From assembly GCA_900765105.1 (NCBI GenBank), contig CAAFQM010000034.1, positions 1-35,348 on the forward strand: a stretch of DNA of 35,348 bases, in the 5' to 3' direction. The position numbers were made by a program, and so were the translations under genes. The notes beneath the pieces were generated by a model. It was not told where the DNA came from. It searched no databases and saw nothing but the letters and a program-made list of their open reading frames with translations. Below are positions 1 to 6,068 of this stretch, piece after piece (position 1 is the first letter of the stretch; every line of letters begins with the position of its first letter). The stretch comes from an uncultured Faecalibacterium sp. (lineage in GTDB: Bacteria; Bacillota; Clostridia; Oscillospirales; Ruminococcaceae).

Positions 1-126
1 AAGGCTGCTCAGTGGTGCGTGGAGCAGGGCCTGCTGGACGCTAAGGACGGCAAGTTCGACCCCAACGGCTGGATGCCCAAGTTCAAGACCATCGAGGTCT
101 GGAAAAAGGCTTTCCCCAAACAGTAA
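1..126 (+). CDS. C-terminal end of an unidentified protein (partial)
   Basis: Frame 1 is open from the window edge to a TAA at 124-126 and gives 41 residues rich in Lys, Trp and aromatic residues, ending in KKAFPKQ. The start lies outside the window. A strong intrinsic terminator follows, so this is the real end of a transcribed gene. I do not recognise the family from this short tail. It is not an S-layer repeat or another motif I can name. Confidence 0.6.
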   Translation, partial: KAAQWCVEQGLLDAKDGKFDPNGWMPKFKTIEVWKKAFPKQ

Positions 127-168
127 GAAAAATTTTTAAAAAGATTTTTGCATAAGCTGCAATAATCC

Positions 169-210
169 ATCCGCCGCATCCGTTTACAGGACAGATGCGG
201 CGGATTTTTA
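169..210 (+). terminator. Intrinsic terminator after the first partial gene
   Basis: A 12-base arm (ATCCGCCGCATC, 169-180) pairs perfectly with 194-205 across a 13-base loop and is followed by a T run at 206-209. Confidence 0.85.
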
Positions 211-240
211 ATGCCGCGCACAACACTGCAAAATAAAAAA

Positions 241-260
241 GGCAGACCGTCCGGCCTGCC
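241..260 (-). terminator. Minus-strand terminator-like hairpin
   Basis: GGCAGACC pairs with GGCCTGCC around a GTCC loop, with one mismatch. On the minus strand the stem is followed by a run of T (the A run at 234-240). It sits just before the ribosome site of the next plus-strand gene. No minus-strand gene that would need it is visible to its right, so it may instead act as a leader hairpin. Confidence 0.4.
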
Positions 261-278
261 GTCATGGAGGTTTTTCTT

Positions 279-899
279 ATGAAGCTGAAGAATTCCTGTG
301 TTCGTACTCTCACCTGCACCGCTGTGGCGTTGGGCGCTGCCGCCATGCTCAGCGTGGGCGCTTTTGCCGCCGGGACAGCCGACCTTGCCGACCCCGTGGC
401 GGCAGGTTATCTGCCCCCGCAGGAGCAGATGGTGCAGGGGGACATCGCCCTGCACAGCGCCGATGTGGAGATCGGCGAAAAGGACCCCAACTATGCCGGC
501 TACGGCGCACCGGAGGGCGACCCCATTCAGGGCAACATCATGCTGATCTCCGGCGATGAGCTGGCCGACACCGCCAAGACCGAGGCGCACTACACCGTCC
601 GCGGCCTGTTTGGCAAGCAGCCGCTGTACACCGCCCGCCAGAAGGACGGCGTGCTGACGCTGGACGTGCCCGCAGGCTGCGCTACCTTCCGCACCACCGT
701 GGCGGACATGCAGACCCTGCTGAACAAGGGCGTGAGCACGCTGGTGTTCCAGACCGAGAAGGGCACCACCACTCTGAACCTGTCCCTGCTGGTGGAGGGT
801 CAGAAGGGCACCGACCGCGTGGTGCTGCGCCATCTGGGCGACTCCGCTTTCCTCAACGTCGCCCTGCGCTGCCGCCGCGACCTGCTCATTGGCCGATAA
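279..899 (+). CDS. Small secreted protein of unknown function
   Basis: The product is 206 residues. The start at 279 is preferred over the in-frame ATG at 264 because GGAGG at 266-270 then lies 8 bases upstream. Residues 1-30 form a typical Sec signal peptide: a Lys/Arg N-terminus, a hydrophobic Ala/Leu core and an AFA-A cleavage site. The mature part has no Cys lipobox and no later membrane segment. Its middle is Asp/Pro/Gly-rich and its C-terminal half looks like beta-strand sequence (TLVFQTEKGTTTLNLSLL). I do not recognise a family. It stands between two strong terminators, so it is probably a single-gene transcript, although no clear promoter is visible in the short gap upstream. It is likely exported to the cell surface or medium. 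Confidence 0.7.
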   Translation: MKLKNSCVRTLTCTAVALGAAAMLSVGAFAAGTADLADPVAAGYLPPQEQMVQGDIALHSADVEIGEKDPNYAGYGAPEGDPIQGNIMLISGDELADTAKTEAHYTVRGLFGKQPLYTARQKDGVLTLDVPAGCATFRTTVADMQTLLNKGVSTLVFQTEKGTTTLNLSLLVEGQKGTDRVVLRHLGDSAFLNVALRCRRDLLIGR

Positions 900-914
900 T
901 AAATAACTTGCCTC

Positions 915-954
915 AAAGGGAGATGAAGTCCGCGGACTTCATCTCCCTTTTTTC
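915..954 (+). terminator. Strong intrinsic terminator (36-base perfect palindrome)
   Basis: Bases 915-950 are a perfect inverted repeat centred on CCGCGG, with arms beginning AAAGGGAGATGAAGTCC, followed by a T run. It ends the secreted-protein transcript. Confidence 0.9.
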
Positions 955-1007
955 TGTTAAGTTTTTGAAAATTTGCCCGCCTGCCCCTGCAAACTCTGCC
1001 GGGTTTG

Positions 1008-1016
1008 TGTTATATT
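1008..1016 (+). promoter_or_regulatory. Extended -10 promoter for the ABC exporter pair
   Basis: TGT-TATATT at 1008-1016 is an extended -10 element 45 bases before the ATPase start. The -35 region at the expected distance (TGCAAA, 988-993) is weak. It lies just after the preceding terminator, as a new transcription unit needs. Confidence 0.5.
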
Positions 1017-1060
1017 TAAAATGAATAAGTATGAATCCCCGACAGAAAGGATAAAACGCC

Positions 1061-1765
1061 ATGGAGCATTTTGTGGAGTTTGAAAATGTCTGCAAATATT
1101 ACCAGACCGGCAATGTGAAGATCGCCGCCGCAGACCATCTGAATTTTTATGTGGACAAGGGCGAGTTCTGCGTCATCGTCGGCCCGTCCGGTGCGGGCAA
1201 GACCACCCTGCTGAACATCCTCGGCGGCATGGACAGCTGCGACGAGGGCAACGTCTGGCTGGACGGCCAGAACGTGAGCCACTTTTCTGCCAAGGAGCTG
1301 ACCACCTACCGCCGGTACGATGTGGGCTTTGTGTTCCAGTTCTACAACCTTGTGCAGAACCTGACCGCGCTGGAAAACGTGGAGCTGGCCAGCGAGATCT
1401 GCCGCGACCCGCTGGACCCGGCCGAGACGCTGCGTAGCGTGGGACTGGGTGAACGGCTGAACAACTTCCCGGCGCAGCTGTCCGGCGGCGAGCAGCAGCG
1501 CGTGTCCATCGCCCGCGCTCTCGCCAAGAACCCCAAGCTCCTGCTGTGCGACGAGCCCACCGGCGCGCTGGACTACAAGACCGGCAAACAGGTGCTGGCG
1601 CTCCTGCAGGACACCTGCCGCAAAACCGGCCGCACCGTCATCGTCATCACCCACAACACCGCGCTGACCGCTATGGCCGACCGCATCATTCAGGTGCGCA
1701 GCGGGCAGATCGTGTCCAATCAGGCAAATGAGCACCCGGTTCCGGTGCAGGAGATCGAGTGGTGA
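1061..1765 (+). CDS. ABC transporter ATP-binding protein, MacB/LolD type
   Basis: The product is 234 residues, the usual length for the MacB/LolD (3.A.1.122-like) class that energises FtsX-type permeases. Visible motifs in order are Walker A GPSGAGKTT near residue 45, a Q-loop (VFQFYNL), the signature LSGGEQQRVSIARAL and Walker B LLLCDEPTGALD, then an H-loop His (VITHN). It binds and hydrolyses ATP on the cytoplasmic face. AGAAAGG lies before the ATG. The permease gene begins 4 bases after its stop, so the two almost certainly form one transporter. This class typically exports lipoproteins, antimicrobial peptides or lipids, or transmits mechanical work to cell-wall enzymes. The substrate here cannot be read from sequence. 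Confidence 0.93.
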   Translation: MEHFVEFENVCKYYQTGNVKIAAADHLNFYVDKGEFCVIVGPSGAGKTTLLNILGGMDSCDEGNVWLDGQNVSHFSAKELTTYRRYDVGFVFQFYNLVQNLTALENVELASEICRDPLDPAETLRSVGLGERLNNFPAQLSGGEQQRVSIARALAKNPKLLLCDEPTGALDYKTGKQVLALLQDTCRKTGRTVIVITHNTALTAMADRIIQVRSGQIVSNQANEHPVPVQEIEW

Positions 1766-1769
1766 GACT

Positions 1770-4700
1770 ATGAAGAGTTATCGCAAGAACATCCTGCGGG
1801 AAATGAAAGGCAACATGAGCCGCATGGTCTCGCTGTTCGGCATCGTGGCGCTGGGCGTTATGATGCTCACCGGCCTGATGAGCTTTGCCCCCAGCATGCG
1901 CATCGCCGGGCAGGAATACTATGTGCAGCAGAACGTGTTCGACCTGCGGGTGCTGTCCACGCTGGGCCTTTCGGAGGAGGACATCACCGCCATTGCCGCC
2001 GTGGACGGCGTGCGGGCTGTGGAAGCCGTGAAGTATCAGGACGTGGAAGCCCAGTGGCAGGGCAGGGAGGACACCACCGTGGTGCGCCTGCAGCAGCTGC
2101 CCGCCGACCCCGGGGCCGACACGGCAGAAAATATGAACCGTCTGGTGCTGCTGAGCGGCCGTATGCCGCAGGCCCCGGGCGAGTGCGTGGTGCACACCAT
2201 GGGCTACGATGACCCGGTGGAGCTGGGCAGCGCCATCGAGCTGCCCGCCGACACGGAGAACGTCAGCCGGAAGCAGTTTACCGTGGTGGGCACCGTGCAG
2301 GATCCGCTGCATTTTTCCACCGACAAGGAGAGCAGCACCGCCGGAGACGGCCAGCTGGACTGCATCCTCTTTGTTCCGGAGGGGACATTGACCGCAGATT
2401 ATTACACACTGTGTTATATCAAAACGGAAAATGCCGGGCAGTATGATAATTTCTCGGATGAATATCAGGCGGCGGTGGATGCCGTAGCCGACAAGGTGGA
2501 AGCCATCAGCAGCGCCCGGTGCGAAGTGCGGCGGGCAGACCTGATCGATGACGCCAACGCAAAACTTTCGGATGCCCGCGCCGAGTACGACAGCCAGAAA
2601 GCCGAGGCCGAGCGCCAGTTCGCCGAAGCCGAGCAGCAGCTGAACGACGCGCAGGCTCAGCTGGACAGCGCGAAGGCGCAGCTGGAAGACGGCGAAGCCC
2701 AGCTTGCCCGGCAGAAGAAAGCCCTGCCCGGCACCATGCAGAGCGGTGCCGACACGCTGGTGAGCAGCGAAGAGCAGATTCTGGAATTTGAAGACCAGCT
2801 GCAGCAGATCGAACTGCTGGTAAACCTGAAAAAGGTGGCTGACCCGCTGCTGGGCTACGCCGAGACCGCCCTGAACAACGCACAGAAGGCGCTGGACGAA
2901 GCTGAGCCGGCCGACGAGGAATACACCGACCTGCAGGACGCGCTGGACAAGGCAAAGGACGCCTACGATAACATCAACGGTCAGCTGCAGGGCTATCAGG
3001 CGCAGCTGGATGCAGGCAAGCAGCAGATGTACGCGCAGGGGCTGATCTCTTCGCCCAGCCTTGGCAACGAGCAGCTTGTCACCGAAGCAAAGGCCGCACT
3101 GCGCAAAATGAAACTGCAGCTGATGCAGGGCCAGCTCCAGCTGACCACCGGCACGGCCACTGCCTACACCGAGTTTGACGCCGCCCGCCAAAAGCTGGAC
3201 GACGGCTGGCAGGAGTACAATGACGGCGTGCAGAAGCTGGCGGACTCCCGCACCGAGTACGAGACCCAGAAGGCCGACGCCGAGCAGAAGCTGGCCGACG
3301 GCCTTGCCCAGCTCAACGACGCCGAAGAGCAGATGAGCCAGATCAAGAACGGCGAGTGGTATGTGCTGGACCGCGGCTCCACCATGAGCATGGTCACATG
3401 GGAGCAGTACGCCGACCGCATGGACGCCATTGCCCGGGTGTTCCCAGTGTTCTTCTTCCTTGTGGCGGCGCTGGTGGCCACCACCACCATGACCCGCATG
3501 GTGGACGAGAACCGCCTGCAGATGGGCACCCTGAAAGCGCTGGGCTACTCAAACGCAAAGATCGCGGGCAAGTACCTGTTCTATGCCCTCTCGGCCAGTG
3601 TGCTGGGCAGCATCGCGGGCATGGTCGTTGGATTTATCGTGTTCCCGCTCATCATCTGGTATGCATATCAGATGATCTTCAGCATGCCCACCTTCCACCT
3701 GCATTTCTACCCCGGCATGGCGGCGGCCAGCGTCGCCATCAGCGCGGCGGTCATCGGGCTGGCAACATGGAGCGCCTGCCGCGCCAGCCTGAAGGAAAAA
3801 ACGGCGGCTCTGCTGCTGCCCCGCGCACCTGTGGCGGGCAAGCGCATCTTCCTCGAGTACATCACCCCGGTGTGGAAGCACATGAGCTTTTCGCAGAAGA
3901 CCACCGCCCGCAACCTGTTCCGCTATAAAAAGCGCTTCTTCATGACGGTGCTGGGCGTGGCAGGCTGCACAGCCCTGCTGCTCATCGGCTTCGGCATTCA
4001 GGACTCCATCCTGCCCATCGTGCAGAAGCAGTCCGGCGAGCTGACTCACAACGACCTGACCATTTCCCTCAGCGACGAAAAGGCGCTGACCATGGAGAAC
4101 GGTCTGGCTGATGCGCTGAACAGCAACAGCGCCGTGAACAGCTGGGGTGCGTTCTACGTCAAGTCCACCACCATTTACAACGATGCCGGCGAAAGCGCCA
4201 GCGTCAGCGTGGTGGGTGCCGAGGACGATGTCCGCATGACCGAGTACGTCACCTTCCGCACCCGGGTGGGGCACGAGGCCATCCCCTTTGATGACAGCAG
4301 CGTGATCCTGACCGAAAAAACGGCGCTGAACCTCGGGCTGGAAGTGGGCGATACGGTCTATGTGGAAGACCCGGACGGCCAGCGTGTGCCGCTGACCCTG
4401 ACCGGCATTACCGAGAACTACATGTTCACCCGGCTGTATGTCTCCGATGCACAGCTCAAAGCGCTTGTGGGCAGCAGCCCGGCGTGGAACACCGTCTACG
4501 GACTGACCGGCTGCAGCTCGGAAGCCGAGTACCACACCCTGCGCACAAAGCTGCTTGGCTGCAACTACATCAGCAGCGTCAGCTTTACCGAGGACACCAC
4601 CTCGATGTTCGACAACCTCATCGTCAGCCTGAACTATGTGGTCATTCTGGTCATCGTGTGTGCGGCGGCGCTGGCGGCGGTGGTGCTGTACAACCTTATC

Positions 4701-5030
4701 AGCGTCAATCTGGCCGAGCGCAAAAAGGAGCTGGCAACCATCAAGGTGCTGGGCTTCCACGATAAGGAAGTGTACCGCTACATCTTCCGCGAGATCGAGC
4801 TGCTGTCCCTCATCGGTTCCGGTGTGGGTCTGCTGCTGGGCATCCCGCTGCATAAGTTCATCATCCTCACCGTGGAGATGGACCAGCTGATGTTCATCCG
4901 CAGCATCGCTCCCAGCAGCTATCTGCTGGCTGTGGCGTTGACCATGCTGTTCACCCTCGTTGTGTGCTTTGTCATGCGCCGCCATGTCAAGCGCATCAGC
5001 ATGGTCGAGAGCATGAAGGCTCCGGAATAA
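1770..5030 (+). CDS. Large FtsX-domain ABC permease with extracytoplasmic coiled coil
   Basis: The product is 1086 residues. I chose the ATG at 1770, right after the ATPase stop at 1763-1765, over an ATG at 1728 inside the ATPase gene. The order of parts is a first membrane helix near residues 16-38, a long extracytoplasmic region, and a first FtsX block near 556-670 (after it, ETLKALGY-like 'MGTLKALGYSNAKI'). Another helix lies near 722-750, followed by a second exterior domain. A last FtsX block is near 953-1080 and repeats the motif as 'LATIKVLGFHDKEV'. Residues about 263-530 are rich in heptad-like Ala/Glu/Gln/Lys repeats (many QLxxAxAQL turns) and should form a coiled coil. The duplicated FtsX layout fits a MacB/BceB/YxdM-like permease. 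A coiled coil this long suggests reach towards the cell wall. The partner ATPase is immediately upstream. Confidence 0.92.
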   Translation: MKSYRKNILREMKGNMSRMVSLFGIVALGVMMLTGLMSFAPSMRIAGQEYYVQQNVFDLRVLSTLGLSEEDITAIAAVDGVRAVEAVKYQDVEAQWQGREDTTVVRLQQLPADPGADTAENMNRLVLLSGRMPQAPGECVVHTMGYDDPVELGSAIELPADTENVSRKQFTVVGTVQDPLHFSTDKESSTAGDGQLDCILFVPEGTLTADYYTLCYIKTENAGQYDNFSDEYQAAVDAVADKVEAISSARCEVRRADLIDDANAKLSDARAEYDSQKAEAERQFAEAEQQLNDAQAQLDSAKAQLEDGEAQLARQKKALPGTMQSGADTLVSSEEQILEFEDQLQQIELLVNLKKVADPLLGYAETALNNAQKALDEAEPADEEYTDLQDALDKAKDAYDNINGQLQGYQAQLDAGKQQMYAQGLISSPSLGNEQLVTEAKAALRKMKLQLMQGQLQLTTGTATAYTEFDAARQKLDDGWQEYNDGVQKLADSRTEYETQKADAEQKLADGLAQLNDAEEQMSQIKNGEWYVLDRGSTMSMVTWEQYADRMDAIARVFPVFFFLVAALVATTTMTRMVDENRLQMGTLKALGYSNAKIAGKYLFYALSASVLGSIAGMVVGFIVFPLIIWYAYQMIFSMPTFHLHFYPGMAAASVAISAAVIGLATWSACRASLKEKTAALLLPRAPVAGKRIFLEYITPVWKHMSFSQKTTARNLFRYKKRFFMTVLGVAGCTALLLIGFGIQDSILPIVQKQSGELTHNDLTISLSDEKALTMENGLADALNSNSAVNSWGAFYVKSTTIYNDAGESASVSVVGAEDDVRMTEYVTFRTRVGHEAIPFDDSSVILTEKTALNLGLEVGDTVYVEDPDGQRVPLTLTGITENYMFTRLYVSDAQLKALVGSSPAWNTVYGLTGCSSEAEYHTLRTKLLGCNYISSVSFTEDTTSMFDNLIVSLNYVVILVIVCAAALAAVVLYNLISVNLAERKKELATIKVLGFHDKEVYRYIFREIELLSLIGSGVGLLLGIPLHKFIILTVEMDQLMFIRSIAPSSYLLAVALTMLFTLVVCFVMRRHVKRISMVESMKAPE

Positions 5031-5079
5031 GTTCATAAAAGATTCACGGAAACAACATGGTTCCGTAGGAATTTTCTGG

Positions 5080-5210
5080 TACTATCATGTCACCGGGAAG
5101 CAGGGCCGCAACTGCTTCCCAGGCAACATGATTCCTCCTTTACCAAACCGAATACCGCAAAAAAAAACACCGTGCCCTGTCTGTCCGCAGCAGATGGGGC
5201 ACGGTGTTTT
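5080..5210 (+). ncRNA. Possible small RNA or structured intergenic transcript
   Basis: Between the permease stop (5030) and the deformylase (5214) there is an extended -10-like TGG-TACTAT (5077-5085). A GC-rich hairpin follows (GGGAAGCAG 5095-5103 with CTGCTTCCC 5112-5120), then a strong terminator at 5164-5210. No convincing reading frame lies between. A transcript of about 120 bases is possible but unproven. CAACATGGTTCC (5053-5064) recurs almost exactly at 5124-5135. Confidence 0.25.
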
Positions 5211-5212
5211 AT
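5162..5212. terminator. Bidirectional intrinsic terminator
   Basis: AAAACACCGTGCCC (5164-5177) pairs with GGGCACGGTGTTTT (5197-5210) around a 19-base loop. It has A-rich and T-rich flanks on both sides, so it can end plus-strand transcripts and the minus-strand deformylase transcript. Confidence 0.85.
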
Positions 5213-5213
5213 G

Positions 5214-5624
5214 TCAGATCAGAATGCCGTCGCAGTGGTCGATCTCGTGCTGGATGATCTGTGCTGTCCAGCCGGTAAAGGTCTTGATACGGGCTTTGCC
5301 GTCAGCAGTGGTGTACTGCACCTTGATGCTGTGCCAGCGCTTGGTTTTCCGCACGCCTTCCAGCGAGAGACAGCCCTCCTCGGCCTCATACGGGCCGGAC
5401 TTTTTCAGGATCACCGGGTTGTACAGCACCAGATAGCCGGTCTCGGCTTCCACGGCAATGATGCGTTTGGAAATGCCGATCATGTTGGCAGCCATGCCCA
5501 CACAGCCGTCGGCGTGGGCGGTGAGGGTATCCAGCAGATCCTGCGCAACAGCGGCGTCCTCCGGCGCGGCGGGCAGAGACTTCTGCGCGAGGAACAGCGG
5601 GTCGTGAACAATGGGTCTTACCAT
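5214..5624 (-). CDS. Divergent peptide deformylase homologue
   Basis: The product is 136 residues, shorter than the usual 150-190 for bacterial deformylase, which removes the N-formyl group from nascent proteins using a bound metal. Motif 2 (EEGCLSL, Cys85) and motif 3 (QHEIDH, His126, Glu127, His130) are intact, so the metal site and the catalytic Glu are present. Motif 1, normally GxGLAAPQ, reads CVGMAANM at 41-48: the Gln that stabilises the reaction intermediate is Met and the Pro is Asn. The start has AAGGAG 7 bases upstream. The gene is transcribed alone and ends at the bidirectional terminator. It may be a second, specialised deformylase beside a housekeeping copy elsewhere, or a protein with altered activity. 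Confidence 0.85.
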   Translation of the reverse strand: MVRPIVHDPLFLAQKSLPAAPEDAAVAQDLLDTLTAHADGCVGMAANMIGISKRIIAVEAETGYLVLYNPVILKKSGPYEAEEGCLSLEGVRKTKRWHSIKVQYTTADGKARIKTFTGWTAQIIQHEIDHCDGILI

Positions 5625-5635
5625 GAAAAAACTCC

Positions 5636-5664
5636 TTGTAACAGGTCGAATTTTGTGCTACCAT
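5636..5664 (+). promoter_or_regulatory. Candidate toxin promoter
   Basis: TTGTAA (5636-5641), a 17-base spacer and TACCAT (5659-5664) preceded by TG at -15/-14 resemble a sigma-A promoter of moderate strength. It points toward the small membrane peptide gene and gives a leader of about 140 bases. It lies in the gap divergent from the deformylase gene. Confidence 0.45.
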
Positions 5665-5742
5665 AAAAGTGAGCGCTGGCTGTAGCAGTTGGTGGTCAGT
5701 ATCCTTGCCCGTATCGCTGATTCTTTCTACATGGAATGAAGC

Positions 5743-5790
5743 AGGGGTTCCGGGAGTGGAACTTTTTTGAAGGAAACTTCCCGGAGCCCT
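5743..5790 (+). promoter_or_regulatory. Leader hairpin before the toxin ribosome site
   Basis: AGGGGTTCCGGGA (5743-5755) pairs with TCCCGGAGCCCT (5779-5790) with one bulge, giving 12 pairs around a 23-base loop. No T run follows, so it is not a terminator. It ends about 10 bases before the AGGGAGGG ribosome site and could stabilise the mRNA or delay translation, as leader structures do in many type I toxin messages. Confidence 0.55.
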
Positions 5791-5813
5791 GAAGGCGAAG
5801 GGAGGGATGTCGG

Positions 5814-5951
5814 ATGAATCTGGTAGAGGTTCTCGCACTGCTCACCTTCATTCTCAGCCTGCTGAGTCTGATCGTGGAAGTGATCCGTCTGACCGTTGAG
5901 GTCATGGACAAGATTTACCGGAAGAAAGACAATGAAAACAAAAAAGATTGA
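5814..5951 (+). CDS. Small hydrophobic peptide, probable type I toxin
   Basis: This 45-residue frame starts at the ATG at 5814, 7-8 bases after AGGGAGGG. It reads MNLVEVLALLTFILSLLSLI and then an amphipathic stretch, ending in a charged tail (YRKKDNENKKD). One membrane helix of about 20 residues plus a Lys/Asp-rich C-terminus is the build of TxpA/BsrG, Fst/Ldr and 'putative holin-like toxin' peptides. The stop codon lies inside the left arm of a stem (5944-5954 with 5977-5987). On the opposite strand that stem is an intrinsic terminator for a RNA driven by a consensus promoter at 6040-6068. Family membership is my inference. The membrane helix, ribosome site and antisense unit are visible directly. 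Confidence 0.75.
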   Translation: MNLVEVLALLTFILSLLSLIVEVIRLTVEVMDKIYRKKDNENKKD

Positions 5952-6033
5952 CCGCCCTCAGTTTCCCCAAACCGAACGGTCAATCTTGATTGGCGGATAA
6001 GGAACTGACCGTGTTACAGCCAGTGCCTTTTCT
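5938..6033 (-). ncRNA. Predicted antisense RNA antitoxin
   Basis: Transcription from the minus-strand promoter at 6040-6068 should start near 6033 with A. It should stop after the hairpin formed by AAGATTGACCG and CGGTCAATCTT (5944-5954 and 5977-5987 on the plus strand), which on this strand is followed by T6. The product of about 96 bases is complementary to the 3' end of the toxin gene, its stop codon and its untranslated tail. This matches the 3'-overlap arrangement known for TxpA/RatA and BsrG/SR4, where RNase III degrades the duplex. Confidence 0.7.
6001..6032 (+). terminator. Likely toxin mRNA terminator
   Basis: GGAACTG (6001-6007) pairs with CAGTGCC (6021-6027) with one mismatch, followed by TTTT. 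It ends almost exactly where the antisense RNA should begin. Confidence 0.5.
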
Positions 6034-6039
6034 ATTTGT

Positions 6040-6068
6040 AGTATAGTGTTTTTTTTGAGGCTTGTCAA
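6040..6068 (-). promoter_or_regulatory. Near-consensus sigma-A promoter for the antisense RNA
   Basis: Read on the minus strand: TTGACA (6068-6063), a 17-base spacer, TATACT (6045-6040). The -35 box is perfect. It contains the brnQ stop codon (6065-6067), so brnQ readthrough would also feed the antisense RNA. Confidence 0.85.

Noticed and set aside
9..833. Long minus-strand open frame opposite the secreted protein
   Set aside because: It lacks a ribosome site, crosses two terminators and lies antisense to a gene with a good signal peptide and ribosome site. High GC makes such shadow frames common.
1686..3191. 501-residue minus-strand frame inside the permease gene
   Set aside because: Composition (Val/Leu/Gln/His repeats) is the reverse complement of the coiled-coil region. 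It has no start signal and no recognisable domain.
3549..5036. 495-residue minus-strand frame rich in His and Asp
   Set aside because: It is a shadow of the FtsX permease C-terminal half, with no ribosome site and no domain.
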